Part shown: positions 1-11,429 of the stretch, piece by piece
Layout: each line of letters starts with the position of its first letter
How positions within the stretch are numbered: the first letter of the stretch is position 1
Assembly: GCA_014529385.2 (NCBI GenBank)
Contig: CM043953.1
Location: forward strand, 72,691,872-72,755,871
DNA: 64,000 nucleotides
Source of the DNA: Adiantum capillus-veneris
Lineage: Eukaryota > Streptophyta > Polypodiopsida > Polypodiales > Pteridaceae
Direction: 5' to 3'
Position numbers and translations under genes: made by a program
The notes under the pieces: model-generated
Told to the model about the DNA's origin: nothing
Database searches by the model: none
The model's input: the letters and a program-made list of their open reading frames with translations, nothing else

Positions 1-1
1 C

Positions 2-1620
2 CCTCATGGGAATTCTGTCACTTGTGCCAACAATGCCTCTTATCCAGTTCAGGGAGTTGGAAAGATTGTGCTTACTGCTTTAAACGGCAATTCTTTCACA
101 CTTGTTGATGCACTTTATGTACCTGGGATCAAAAAGAATCTCTTGTCTGTATCCGCACTTGCTAGACTTGGACTTGTAGTCAAATTTGTGGATGACAGAT
201 GTACAGTTCATTATCTCAATTTTGGTGATGAAACTGTTTCATCTGGCCTTTTGTGCCATGGGCTGTATAAGCTCACTTTGTATGATAAGTGTGGACAAAA
301 TTTTGCAAATGTTGTTGCAGAATCAAGGGCTATTTCAGATGCAAAACTTTGGCATGTATGTTATGGTAATCTGAATTTTACGAGTTTGCTGCATTTGCAA
401 AAATCTGATTTGGTTGCTTTTTTGCCGCCTCTTGAAGCACCTGTCAAACATGTTTGTGAAGGCTGTATTCAGGGTAAAATGCAGCGTTCTAAGTTTCCAA
501 AGGATGTTTCAGTTCGGGCCACATGCACGTTGCAGCTTGTGCAAAGTGATGTTTGTGGGCCCATGCAAACTCCGTCCTTGGACAATTACCTTTACTTCGT
601 GACTTTCATTGATGATTACTCCAGGCATGCATGGGTATTTCCGCTTAAAGCGAAGTCCGAAGTTTTAATGTGCTTCAAACAATTTCTGGCTATGGCTGAA
701 AATGTCTCAAAATGTACTATGTGCACCCTCCGTTCCGATCGAGGGGGGGAGTATATGTCTCATGAATTTAATGCCTTTCTGGCTAGTCATGGTATAAAAC
801 ACCAATGTACAGTGCCTTATACACCTCAGCAGAATGGTGTTGCTGAGAGGAAAAACAGGTCACTGACGGAAATGGCACAATGTATGGTCAAAAGTCAAGC
901 TTTGCCGCATTCTTTTTGGCTTGAGGCCATCATGTGTGCCACTTATGTACTTAACAGGTGTCCTACGAAAGCTTTGCAGTCTATTACTCCATATGAAGCA
1001 TGGCATGATTGAAAGCCTTCTATTGAGCACATGCGTGTTTTTGGATGTTTGGCATATGCTTTGGTGCCACAAACACAGCGCAGAAAATTGGGTGATAAGG
1101 TTGTCAAATGTATTTTTGTTGGTTATAGTGCTGAAAGCAAAGGTTACAGGTTATATCATCCTCAAACGAAGCGTATTCTGGTTTCACGGGATGTAGTGTT
1201 TGTGGAGATTCTGTTCAGCCCTTGCTGTCATGTACGAGAGACAGTAATGTAAGCTCACAGGACATTTATGACACTTTGTTGCCTCTTTTCAGTGATGGAA
1301 ATACGAATGTAAGTTCCAATGAGGCAAATGTACAGCCTATGGGGGTTTCTGAAAATGTTATAGATTAGCCTATTGCTGATGCAGATGTACATGATGTACT
1401 TGATGAGGAAAGGGCTGAAAATGAGCAGGCTAGAGGTATGCCAAAATGGCTGGTGCACACTTTGCGTGATAGTAAAATGGATGCACCTTTGTCTAGTCGT
1501 ACTCGTTCAGGCTCTAGCCATGCATCTTATGCATCAGATTGTTATGCTTTGGCTATGTCTAGCTTACATGATGTTGTGAGAAGCCTCTGTCTTTTGATGA
1601 AGCACAGAATTCAAAAAATT
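2..1620 (+). pseudogene. copia pol: protease end, GAG-pre-integrase and integrase (broken)
   Basis: The frame is open from base 2, upstream of any ATG in the window, so the start lies outside. A zinc-binding GAG-pre-integrase segment (LWH...C..C near 345-470) is followed by the integrase core: QSDVCGP, DDYSRHAW, RSDRGGEY and the PQQNGVAERKNR block near 830-860 that carries the catalytic Glu. The frame stops at a TGA (1010-1012), yet the same frame continues with the conserved HMRVFGCLAY block. A TAG at 1366-1368 and frameshifts near 1205 and 1570 break the integrase-to-RT linker. In the element this protein would cut and insert the cDNA; this copy cannot. Confidence 0.9.
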
Positions 1621-1622
1621 GG

Positions 1623-2687
1623 ATGGCTGCCATGCAATCAAAATATGATGCACTCATAGAAAATGACACATGGACTTTATGTGATTTGCCTCCAGGCAAT
1701 AAGGCCATTGGTACGAAGTGGGTTTACAAGTTGAAACGCAAGCCAGATGGTGGGATCGATCGCCATAAGGCTCGACTTATTGCAAAGTGTTATGCACAGC
1801 AAAAAGGCATAGATTATGAAGAGACTTTTGCTCCCACTTGTCGTATGACTACTGTGCGTTTTTTATGTGCATTGGCAGCTCATTTTGGTTGGGATATACA
1901 TCAATCAGACATTGTTACTGCTTTCTTGAATGGTGACATATTTGAGGAAGTTTATGTAACGCAGCCTCGCGGTTTTGTCATAAAAGGACAAGAGGACAAA
2001 GTGTGCAGATGTAAGAAAGCTTGGAATGGGTTGAAGCAATCTCCTCGTGCTTGGTATGAGAAATCTGACACTCATTTGGTCAAACAAGGCTTTCGTAACA
2101 ATCCAATAGAAAGCACATTGTATGTAAAGCGTGAGGGTGATGTACTTCTCATTGTGGTTCTTTATGTAGATGATTTGCTTATCACTGGACCAAATGAGAG
2201 ACATATTGATGAATTTAAGGCTGATTTGAATGCTACTTTCAAGATGAAAGATTTAGGGCTGTTGCATCATTACTTGGGTATACAATTTAAGCAGTGTGAT
2301 GGTGGTATTGCCTTGTGTCAGAAAATTTACATAGAGACATTGCTATGTAAGTTTGGACTTGAGGATTGCAAACCTATTGCCACTCCCATGGAAACAGGCT
2401 TGAAGTTGAGTCTACATGATGATGGCGATCCCACTGATGTCACTCTTTACCAAACTGCTATTGGCTACCTCATTTATGTATGTAACACGAGGCCAGATAT
2501 TCAGTTTGCAGTCTCACAGGTCAGCAGATTTATGCATAGACCAGGGTCTAAGCATTGGCAGGCTGTCCAAAGGATTTTATGCTACCTTAGTGGCACTTTA
2601 CACCTTGGCTTGTTTTTTCCCAAGGGGGGATCATTGCCGCCAGACCTACATGCTTTTTTGGGACTCAAATTGGGCTGGTTGTTTTGA
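1623..2687 (+). pseudogene. copia reverse transcriptase (broken at C-terminus)
   Basis: About 350 codons match the RVT_2 domain of Ty1/copia elements: TKWVYKLKRKPDG, the ARLIAK block, the FAPT block and the catalytic LYVDDLLITG at about 2158-2190, followed by MKDLG..HHYLG. The YVDD aspartates are intact. The start listed is where the frame opens; the true product was a gag-pol polyprotein without its own start codon. The frame is lost at about 2640, where the coding sense moves to the next frame, so RT and RNase H are no longer continuous. Confidence 0.92.
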
Positions 2688-3120
2688 CACGCGAGTGTCC
2701 ACAAGTGGTTTTTGTTTCATGCTTGGCAGTTCATGTATATCATGGTTGAGCAAGAAGTAACCTACTGTGGCCACTTCGAGTTGTGAGGCTGAGTACAGGG
2801 CAGTCTTCACAGCTACGGTTGAGTGTGTATGGCTCAGACGCCTTATGGCTGATTTGGGTGTTGGACAGGACACTGCCTATACTATCTACACTGACAGTCA
2901 GATCCCATTGGCAGTTGCGAGGAACCCAGTTTTTCATGCTCACACAAAGCACATTGAGGTGCATTACCACTATGTCAGGGAGAGGCTCTCAGCAGGAGAG
3001 ATCAGCTTGGCTTATGTGCCAACACAGGACAACCCTGCATATCTTTTCACAAAGGCATTGTTTCGTGAGAAGCTTGAAGCTTTCCGCAAAGCTTTGGGCT
3101 TACTCCCCTTTGTGGACTGA
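2640..3120 (+). pseudogene. copia RNase H
   Basis: This is the C-terminal RNase H of the same polyprotein, in the frame after the shift near 2640. Visible landmarks are the DSNWAGC and STSGFCF blocks, SSCEAEYRA, YTDSQ and HTKHIEVHYHYVRE. A TAA at 2758-2760 interrupts the block just before the conserved TVATSSCEAEY, where related copies have a Gln codon; a single C-to-T change explains it. Translation ends with LLPFVD and a TGA at 3118-3120, close to the polypurine tract, as expected for the pol end. Confidence 0.9.
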
Positions 3121-3183
3121 TCATATCCTCAGGGCATGGCACTTCCCTTTACTCATGTGCTAGCTCTCGTTCACCACATCACT

Positions 3184-3195
3184 CCAGGGGGGATT
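3184..3195 (+). promoter_or_regulatory. polypurine tract of copia element
   Basis: A G-rich run (CCAGGGGGGATT) sits immediately before the TGTTACC start of the LTR. This is the normal place for the primer of plus-strand cDNA synthesis. Confidence 0.8.
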
Positions 3196-3422
3196 TGTTA
3201 CCATATATATGTGGTAGTGATGTGTGTGAACACACTAGGACCGCCGGGGCATTTTTTCCCTCTTTAGGAGGTTTTGTCCCCCATGCATTGTATATATGCC
3301 CATCACTCTAGGGCTATCTATCTTTCCATTGCATACTAAGTAACACACTCTCTATTGTGTGCCTTGAGCTTCCTTCGTCTTCTCCAAGCTGTGTGCGTTT
3401 CTCTGCAACCCTAATTCCAACA
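3196..3422 (+). repeat. copia 3' LTR (227 bp)
   Basis: It begins TGTTACC and ends CCAACA, giving TG...CA termini. It matches 14199-14425 along its full length with 9 substitutions by eye, about 96% identity and no indels. Eight of the nine differences are transitions. A T-rich CCCTCTTTAGG region and a TATATATG stretch near 3290 would be the LTR promoter area. Confidence 0.93.
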
Positions 3423-3442
3423 CTTCTTCTTCTTCTTCTTCT

Positions 3443-3489
<47 letters not shown>
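3422..3489. repeat. (CTT)n(CT)n compound microsatellite
   Basis: About 26 bases of CTT units run directly into about 43 bases of CT, starting at the very end of the copia LTR. Open frames read through it are only repeats of Arg-Glu or Leu-Ser. Confidence 0.97.
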
Positions 3490-3492
<3 letters not shown>

Positions 3493-3769
3493 CCCTTTTT
3501 TCCAATTCTCTCGCATTTTTAGCCATGACTTAGATCTACACTCTTTCGTCTCCCAACCACAATGTGTGTTCTCCATTGCGACTCTGATCACCACAATTTT
3601 GGAGCATCAAGAGTCACTCATCCACCCCACACATATTGCATCACTCATCCACCCCAATTTGTGAAGGTTTTGTCTCATAGGTGACTCTGACCTCTTAAAC
3701 ACGTTAGTAGGGGGTATTGAATGGTGAACCCCCTAAGGTGGCTGTCTCAAGCCTTGTCAGGATTTCTTA

Positions 3770-4860
3770 ATAGACTTTATGAATGATAGCTACATTGCAG
3801 CTGCATTTTCTCACAGGGCCACAGTGATGAGCAAAGTTTTTGTGCTTGAGGTACAAATTTGATAAGGCTTTGGAGCCAATTCCTAGTGAGGATGAGGTGA
3901 GGATATTAGGACCTATCAAATTTTAAATATAACCCCTACCCAGAAGTAGAAGAAGTCAAGGGTTTTCATCGAAGATGTTACACATCTGTATGACACAAGA
4001 AAGGCCAAGGATATCAAAGCAGGCGAGGAGGTTGAGAGGGAGCAAGACATGATATCAGAAGATGCTATCATTAAAGAGCAAGCAGAAATTTTAAGAGCAA
4101 CTCCCTCCTTTATGGCCAAATGGTTGTGGATGTCTCCATGTATGGGGATGATGAGGTGTACCATGACATATTCCCTCAAGACACAAGTATGCTTGTAAAC
4201 ATTGAGGTTGGTGATAATGTGCTCTATATCTGTCTCAAGTATGTGTTTCCCCTTTTCTAATTATTAGTGCATATGTCCCTACAAGGGCTTCATTGGGGGA
4301 TGTATTTTCTTTGACTTCAAGGGTCTTATGAGGGATATTCTAGAGGCTATGGCTATGCAAATATCCATACTTGATCTTCTAGTGACACAATTTGTATTCA
4401 ACAAGCAGGGAAGCTTTTCAAGTTTTTTTGAAGAATTTGACATGATGACCTGCAATTACATAATATACCCCTATGTTGAAGGGTAAGTCTTAACTCCTAA
4501 CAATGTTTTATATTCTTTGGTATTCCTAGTTAATTGTTATTTTTTTATAGAGGGCATTGTAGTTTTATTATCTTCAATCTTTTGGAGAAAGATGTTATAT
4601 TTATGAATTTACTGTCAAGTATCCATGGGAGAAGTAAACTGTAAGTTTGAAGTATGATATATGCTTGATGGCCCCTTGTTTTCTATTAGTAGTTTTTTGA
4701 TTGATGTCTTCTTGCAGTGCTACCAAACTTATCGTTGGTCACTTGAGTACCACAAATAAGGATTACAGTATAGAAGCTTTGAAGTAATATAATCAAAACA
4801 TTCCTTTACAAATTGAATGGTGCTTGCCAATGCATGGAGGTATCTTGAGTCTAGGCCCAA
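3770..4860 (+). pseudogene. exon-like remnants of an unrecognised protein-coding gene
   Basis: Short stretches read as ordinary protein rather than transposon protein. They are: SYIAAAFSHRATVMSKVFVLE (3797-3860); FDKALEPIPSEDEVRILG (about 3868-3921); FIEDVTHLYDTRKAKDIKAG followed by an acidic helix (from about 3964); VSMYGDDEVYHDIFPQD (about 4133-4180); GFIGGCIFFDFKG to PYVEG (4286-4482), followed at once by a GTAAGT donor; a 30-residue block at 4553-4640; and ATKLIVGHLSTTNKDYS after a CTTGCAG acceptor (4711-4785). Frames change between blocks and frameshifts occur within them, so a decayed multi-exon gene is likely. I do not recognise the family. Confidence 0.5.
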
Positions 4861-4987
4861 AAATAGTGTAAAACCCAAAAAATAACCTTAATTTTCTAAA
4901 ATTTCCTCTTGACAAATTGAAGGAAAGGAAATTTGTATGCTTGGGAAAATGATTTTTCTCCAACATTGCCACTCACCATTGGTCCAC

Positions 4988-4990
<3 letters not shown>

Positions 4991-5030
<40 letters not shown>
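4991..5030. repeat. (CT)20 microsatellite
   Basis: Pure CT tract of about 40 bases in otherwise low-information DNA. Confidence 0.97.
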
Positions 5031-5033
<3 letters not shown>

Positions 5034-5194
5034 AGGTCTGAAATGGCCATTGGCCTTTGGTGGTTAATTAATGGAGCCTTCATGCACAGTGTAGACTGAC
5101 CATACGCTAGCCGCGAGTAAGTGAGGAGGCGGCCAACGGACTCAAACATGCAACCGATGCCACATGGGGGCAGGGACTCCCGTGTTCGCGCAGT

Positions 5195-5195
<1 letters not shown>

Positions 5196-5237
<42 letters not shown>
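5196..5237. repeat. (CT)21 microsatellite
   Basis: Pure CT tract of about 42 bases. Confidence 0.96.
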
Positions 5238-5239
<2 letters not shown>

Positions 5240-6131
5240 ACGTACAGTTGCAACCTTGCAGGGATCATTGCCGGGGGAGGCCGGAGAAATCAAGGATTCT
5301 CACGTTGCAGTGGGAGGGAGAATCCCTCCCCCTTTTATTAATTGATCTTCCCTAAAATCTCGGAGCTTGAGAATTTAATATAAGCAAAAAAGAGCATTGT
5401 CACCATCATCCTCATCATCCTGCATACACGGACAAAACCCTAATTGATGTCCCTTCCCTTGCTAGCTTTCGGCATCTCTGCCCGCCATCATCGCACACAG
5501 ATCTGCTCTCCTCTCGCTTCAACAACAGTTCTTCCCTCTTAATCCTTATCGCTTCCACATTTTTTTTCTCTGTGCAAGCTAGCAACCTGAACTGGTTGGT
5601 GCTGAATTTCAATCATCATTTATGTGAAAAATCCATGCAGAGTCGCAGGGGGAAAACATCCTATGACGTAGATCCGATCTGCTGACTGGGTACAACTGGA
5701 GCTGCTAAATAAAGGCACGATAATACAGAGGATGTTTCTGGCCCACAACATTTTGGAAAAGGTCTGAACAGTGGCGTTTCTGAGGCCCACATTCGTAGGG
5801 AAGAGCACGGTGATAAATGTGTGCTGGGAGCGGGAGAAATTGAAGGTGGAAGAGAGGCAGAGAGCAGTAGTAGGGGTGCAGTGGCGGCAGGGCCGGGAAC
5901 TACTAAAAGGGAGGAGGGGGCAGAGGAAGGACGAAGGAAGCGGGAGTGCAGGCATTTGCGATGCAAGTGAGGAAGGGTAGTGAGGATGTAGCGATGATGC
6001 TAGTGGAGGTGCCAGGGAGCTGGGGATCGAAGCAGATATGGGATCGGTTGGTGCACATGCCAGACCTGGTGGTTGTGGTGGTGTCGTCCGCTGGAGAGAC
6101 AGTGAGAGAGGTGGAGGTCTTCTCAGAGAGC

Positions 6132-6183
<52 letters not shown>
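6132..6183. repeat. (CT)n(CA)n compound microsatellite
   Basis: CT for about 24 bases changes directly to CA for about 28 bases. Confidence 0.96.
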
Positions 6184-6187
<4 letters not shown>

Positions 6188-6259
6188 GATTGAGCCATTG
6201 AGTGGCGAGCTCTCTCACTCTCTTACTCTCACCTGTACATGTTGGCGGTGGAGACACAG

Positions 6260-6261
<2 letters not shown>

Positions 6262-6314
<53 letters not shown>
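6262..6314. repeat. (CT)26 microsatellite
   Basis: Pure tract of about 53 bases. Confidence 0.97.
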
Positions 6315-6317
<3 letters not shown>

Positions 6318-6559
6318 ATGGGACGAATCACAATAGGGGTGGGGGGCTCGAAAGATTAAAGGCTGGTGGGAGCGTGCAGCGAGAGAGCGGAGGCTTGCTA
6401 CTGCGGAGGGAAAGCTTTGAAATATTTGAATTGCCTGCAACTAGTTCTTTGAAGACGACGCCTTATTTCTTTGGTTTTAACCTTCATATCGCAGAAGAGG
6501 ACACGTGGAAAGGGCCACCACTGCCGCCATATTATGTTAGTAATGTTTTTCCTAGTTTA

Positions 6560-7150
6560 GTCAGCAAAAAGAGAAGGCATCTCTATAGCCTTTGCCCTTT
6601 GGGCATGCCAAAAAAGAATTACAATTAATCTCTGCTCCAAATGAGCTAGAATCAACAGAAGCAAACACATTCCAACCTTAGCAAAATGACCTACATAGTA
6701 ACAAGGGAGTAAGCTGCCAGGATTGGTTGGGGGGGGGGGGACAGTCCCGACCAAAAGAGGACTTAGATCACAAAAATTCATCATGTGTAGACTCGCCAAG
6801 GAACCCAAAAGGGTGCCACCAAAGATTTGTTGATTGCCACTCATCAAATCATCACCCTCCCAAGGAAGGCCGAGCCTCCAAACAGCCAAGGTAACTTTAT
6901 GCTGAAAACGAATAGGATCAAAGAAAAGAGCATACATCATGCCACTGCATAAGGGGGTAGCCATATCCGCTCCATTGCCTCGCAAAAAATCAAGGATACA
7001 AAGACCACACGCTGTTCCAACGAGCCTTGCACCATCGAGCCGAAGCCGCCACAGGAGAAGTAGCACCAGCCAGCAAGCTTGAGGACCACCCCGCCAATCA
7101 AAGATTATAACTCCCATTTCTCCCTTGTTCCTATGCACATGCAGATCCCC
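6560..7150 (-). mobile_element. LINE-like 3' fragment (candidate)
   Basis: Read on the minus strand, this GT-rich stretch repeats a GGTGGC(A/T)CCC theme and ends with TGTAATTCTTTTTTGG near 6625. The same theme is seen at the 3' end of the better-defined LINE at 27320-27480 and in two other minus-strand blocks (21935-22650 and 28860-29770). A 12-G run (6729-6740) lies inside. No reverse transcriptase domain is present, so the assignment rests on these shared 3' features only. Confidence 0.4.
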
Positions 7151-7425
7151 TTTTGCCCCGCACCATCTCCTGGCTTGTGCGTCCTATTGCCGTGGCAGCC
7201 GCTCCTCAACAAGCTCTTTCTCTTGAGGGCGACGAAGGCCCTGCTACACTTGCCCTTGGCAAGTTACCATGTTGCAATTGTGCTTGGCAAAGCCTATCAT
7301 GCAACCCCCTCCTCTCCTTATCACATAGGGGAGTGCATTGTTGGAAAACCCAGAGGGAGATACTGTGCTTCAATCCCACATCTGAGCGAACACATTCATG
7401 ATTATCCACACAAAGCGAGTCCTAC

Positions 7426-7473
7426 AATTAGCATTGGACACAGAGGGAGCCCTGCATGTGGTAAAACACACAA

Positions 7474-7513
<40 letters not shown>

Positions 7514-7605
7514 GTATCTTTCTATGTATCTTTGTTTGCTCACCCTTCAATTAGCATTGGTCACAGAGTGAGCCCTGCATGTAGTAAAACATACATGGAT
7601 CTCTC

Positions 7606-7636
<31 letters not shown>

Positions 7637-7670
7637 GTGTGTCTTTGTTTGCGCACCCTTCACATCTCTC
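7426..7670. repeat. 123-bp tandem repeat, two copies, each with a CT tract
   Basis: Unit 1 starts at 7426 and unit 2 at 7549, both with AATTAGCATTGG, then a shared GAGCCCTGCATGT(G/A)GTAAAACA, a CT tract (7477-7509 and 7601-7634) and TCTTTGTTTGC(T/G)CACCCTTCA. The copies differ by scattered substitutions and in tract structure. Confidence 0.88.
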
Positions 7671-8914
7671 ATTCTCTAGAACACCAAGGCATGGACTATC
7701 TCTTTCTCTCCTACGTCGCCCTATCATTACTAGTGCAAGAAAACCTCTATCTCTTTTTTTTGGTTGTTACGCTGACACACGGGCATCTGTCTCCCTCCCT
7801 CCCTCTCTCTCCTTCGTGTGCTACATGCACACCTCCATAATATTGCCCCATACTAGACTAAACTTCCCTCTAGCTCCCGTTGGCCTTGCCATACCTCACC
7901 AATAGCATTCAACACACAAATCCATGCACCATCAGCCCCCGAAGGATTCACAAATAGTAATGGAGTGACTTGTCAGGAGTTTTTTGGAGCAAGGAATTGT
8001 GCATATGTACATACACATGCATGATGCATCGAATAAAGGATTGCCCATTTTCCAGAGCCAGGTGGTTATGTGAGGCCCACATGTGTGCAGGTAGGACAAC
8101 ATGTACATAGTGCATCGATTTTCATCGTTACCAGTACCAGTGTGTGTTTTCTATAATAATGAGGAGTTGGTAGCGAGTAAAACTTCTCGAGGAAGCTATC
8201 CGCGGGCCGACGACATGAGGTAAGCAGGTGCGTCAGATGGCATCTAGTGGCGCCAGGAGGTCGAATGGGGTCAGTACTTGCACGCGGATGAGTACGGACA
8301 CGATGTGGGTGTTTTCTTGTGATAATTATGCAGAAAGGTCATCATGAGGACCACTTTTTGGGGCTACTTCACGTGGTTGCGGGATGCATTATTGGGAAAA
8401 GCTGAGTGCCAGGTGTGCAGATGATGCAAAAAGGTGACAACTATGCACTGCGAGGTCAGTTTTTGGCCTGTTCGGGGTCCGTTTGAGGTCATCTAAAAGG
8501 CCAAGGGTGCCCAAGTAATAAAGCTAAGTGTGGGAACTGAAAAAATAGAGAGAAGACCAGAAAAAACGTGGAGAAGAGAGGAGGAACACCCGCAGGTGTG
8601 TTTTTGGGCTTTTTGGAGTCTGTTTTGGCCGTAAACTGCTCATCCGAGGTCGGATTTGAGCACTTTGACATTGTAGATTGGGGTTTTGGGCCGTTCCGGA
8701 CGCGATGGCGCTGTCCATTTTGCCAAATTCCTCACTGTTTTTCTGCTGTTTTGGCTGTGTAAGTTTCTCCTATGAGCGAAGTTTCTGCTCCAGTTTGTGA
8801 TTGTATCTAGCTTATTTTACCCATATTGTGTGAGCTATTTTCCCCATTGGTGTTGGCTCAAGCTCATTTGTATCTAGACATCAGAAATTCTCCTCTTTTG
8901 AGCTGAGTTTTTTG

Positions 8915-8940
8915 GGTGTGTGTGTGTGTGTGTGTGTGTG
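8915..8940. repeat. (GT)n microsatellite
   Basis: About 26 bases of GT. A second GT tract of similar length lies at 9034-9059. Confidence 0.95.
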
Positions 8941-9033
8941 GAGTGGGCAAGTGGATAGTCTCTATCCTCTCACTCCAGAGGTGTGTTCCCTGTCTCGGCC
9001 AGGTGTGTTGTGTAAGCCGAGTGGTGCCCCATA

Positions 9034-9059
9034 GTGTGTGTGTGTGTGTGTGTGTGTGT
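9034..9059. repeat. (GT)13 microsatellite
   Basis: Pure GT tract of about 26 bases. Confidence 0.95.
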
Positions 9060-9442
9060 ATCTTCCCAAGAGTGTGTGTCAGGTCGTTATAGAGGCGTTC
9101 TGTGTGTTTTCATCCCGCTCACAACGTCACGTGTGTGCCACCAAATTAGAAAACCCCCCCTATATATGACTCTTCCATACCAACCAACCCCTCTATATAC
9201 AGACATCATTGCAATCACTTAACTCCCCCCCCATCTTACATATATTGATAATCTACAAAGTTTTTGGCAACACCCCATTATTTTACATGTATCTACGCTT
9301 TTCTTCATACGCTGATTCCAAATAGTTTCTCTCCATTTGTCTAACCCAATCTTTAGTTTCAATAAACCTTTTATTTTAGCTAGACTCTCAAACCAAAACT
9401 ACTTAAAATTCCCAAGGTTTATTAATTTAAACAACTCGGGAT

Positions 9443-9970
9443 TCCATTTTTATTGATATCTAGACATACTTATACATACATGGTTCTTTATTTTGAAAAG
9501 AAAAAATCCCACCATGCCTGATGATGGTTACACAAAACTTCAAGCATTGGCAAAAGGGAATAGCCAAGAGAACGAGGCTTCACCTCTTCCCTTATACTCC
9601 CCCCTTCCCCCCCAAACACACACCACCCCCAAGCATACGGTATGAGCATGAGATAACAGGGGGCATACACAGTGAATTCGGAAATACATAGTGAATCCCT
9701 TGGGCATCCATTTTTATTGATATCTAGACATACTTATACAAACATGGTTCTTTATTTTGAAAAGAAAAAATCCCACCATGCCTGATGATGCTTACACAAA
9801 ACTTCAAGCATTGGCAAAAGAAAATAGCCAAGAGAACGAGGCTTCACCCCTTCCCTTATACTCCCCCCTCCCCCCCAAACACACACCACCCCCAAACATA
9901 CGGTATGAGCATGAGATAACTGGGGGCATACACAGTGAATTCGGAAATACACAGTGAATCCCCCGGGCAT
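9443..9970. repeat. 264-bp tandem duplication
   Basis: Unit 1 (9443-9706) begins TCCATTTTTATTGATATC and is repeated from 9707 with only a few substitutions and small changes in the C-runs. The high identity indicates a recent duplication. No coding function is evident. The minus-strand frames of the two units are nearly identical peptides only because the DNA is duplicated. Confidence 0.93.
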
Positions 9971-10300
9971 CGGCCCAAGCTGAGGGTGCAAAGAGTTCAC
10001 CAAGCTTCATGTGTTCCACGACAAGTTCATTCACCCTCCGCTGACCAAAGAGGCAACCCTCAAATATAGCACAATCATGAAGTAGCTCTCCAATATGTCC
10101 CCCCCTCCTCCTGATCCTCCGCTCTCTCTACGCGGACATCAAGACACACGACATCGATTCTTTATGTCTCTTGCATATGACAATCTCTCTCTTTGTCTCT
10201 TGCTCCCACCAATTTTCTCTTGCATACAACAATAAATGGCCACTGCCTTTAGCCGTCCGTTGACTCCTGGGCCACCTATCCTCTGAGCGGTCCAGCTTGG
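9971..10300. other. no gene recognised
   Basis: Short stretch between the 264-bp duplication and the gypsy LTR candidate. No recognisable domain or repeat. Confidence 0.5.
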
Positions 10301-11416
10301 CTTTTTTACTTCAATTTTTCATAGGGTATCTTTGTAGATACCCTCTAATTAAGCACATTATAAAAAAAAATTGACACACCTATTTGTTCTACCAATTTAG
10401 CACTTCCCCTCTTGGTGGAGAGTGCCAACAAAAAGGTGTTGTAAGTCAATATCAATTGCTTAAGTGTTCGCATCATAGAAACTGTTAGCGGGTCATCGCA
10501 ATGGACGTATGTAGAATAACTATGTAGCACTAACATAATGTCAATATTCAGGGAAGCGACTCAGATGGGGCACAAAGACTCTTTGAGAGTGTCAACCTCC
10601 AAGAAGTAAACATAAAGAACAAAGCTATCGTTAGCACTAGAAAATCTATCACTCTCTACTCAGGCAATCTGCCTATGTCATGTCTCATGGCTCTCTATCG
10701 TCACGCCATTGCAGCACTCAAACAAAGTCTAAATGCAACAGAACTTTAGGAGGGGGGTTAAGACATTGAGGAACACGATCCTACCAAGTTTGGTTGCAAT
10801 CTGACAAGGTACCAAAATCATAATCCATCATGATCAAGGTCCGTTAAACTACAACAGAACAGTCCAAAAAGGTCGCCCTATGGTCTAGGAACACTCTTCT
10901 ATGGTTGAACCATCAAAAAACAACCATTGGCGCACTTAAAATACTGGATTTACCTTGTAGATAGGTTGTTGCAAACCACAACAAAATTGAGAATGCTTTC
11001 ACTTGAATTAAAGAACGGTAGACAAGGAACACAGTGCAATAGTCGAAATCAAATTTAGATTACTAGAGCTCAAGGAAAATGGATTACATTGCATGAGAGA
11101 GTAGCCGCTCTTGGTTGTACGCTTCAATCTTTCCAAAAAGCTTGATAATGATAATGATGCTCTTTCAAAATTACAAAAATTAAGCTTTATGCCTAGGGCT
11201 TCTCTTGGCCAGTGGCCGGCTTTACAAGGCTTAGACTCAAATCAGACTTTACAACTCAGATTTTACACAAGTTAGCTCAGAGATCATTTGGTTAAAAATC
11301 AAAGTCTCTCATATTTACAAGGCTTTTTCAAAAAATGATAGTGGGACATCAAAAATTTGCGGCTTCATGATGAGCTGGCCAACTAGGAGGACGACTGCCT
11401 AATTCGTCCGCCAACA
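10300..11416 (-). repeat. minus-strand LTR candidate (3' LTR; right edge defined)
   Basis: On the minus strand a purine run (AGGAAGGGGGAA, 11417-11428) is followed by TGTTGGCGGACG starting at 11416, the standard polypurine tract to LTR junction. The sequence beyond it has LTR character (TATA-like TAAATATGAG, long AT-rich U3/R). I could not find the CA end or a matching partner LTR, so 10300 is only a rough outer limit. Confidence 0.5.
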
Positions 11417-11429
11417 TTCCCCCTTCCTA

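Larger units (their letters stand above)
1..3422 (+). mobile_element. Ty1/copia LTR retrotransposon, 3' part
   Basis: Domain order read on the plus strand is protease C-terminus, GAG-pre-integrase, integrase, reverse transcriptase, RNase H, polypurine tract, LTR. Integrase before reverse transcriptase is diagnostic of Ty1/copia. The element enters from outside the window, so its gag and 5' LTR are not seen. Coding is broken by at least three in-frame stops and two or more frameshifts, so this copy is dead. Its 227-bp LTR matches the one at 14199-14425, so both pieces belong to one family. Confidence 0.95.
5031..6560. other. no gene recognised; microsatellite-rich DNA
   Basis: Apart from CT tracts at 5196-5237, 6132-6155 and 6262-6314 and a CA tract at 6155-6183, no domain, splice-consistent exon series or transposon protein was recognised on either strand. 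The longest frame (minus, about 5620-6198) is low-complexity Pro/Ser/Leu and begins inside the CA/CT tract, so I do not call it. Confidence 0.6.
7150..9440. other. no gene recognised; tandem repeat and microsatellites
   Basis: Contains a two-copy 123-bp repeat (7426-7670) and GT tracts at 8915-8940 and 9034-9059. The rest of the interval has no recognisable domain on either strand. Confidence 0.6.

Noticed and set aside
3701-3736. Possible fifth MITE copy
   Set aside because: CACGTTAGTAGGGGGTATTGAATGG resembles the end of copy 3 for about 35 bases, but no opposite end or target duplication was found.
5620-6198. 192-codon minus-strand frame
   Set aside because: Low-complexity Pro/Ser/Leu composition, begins inside CT/CA microsatellites, no domain recognised.
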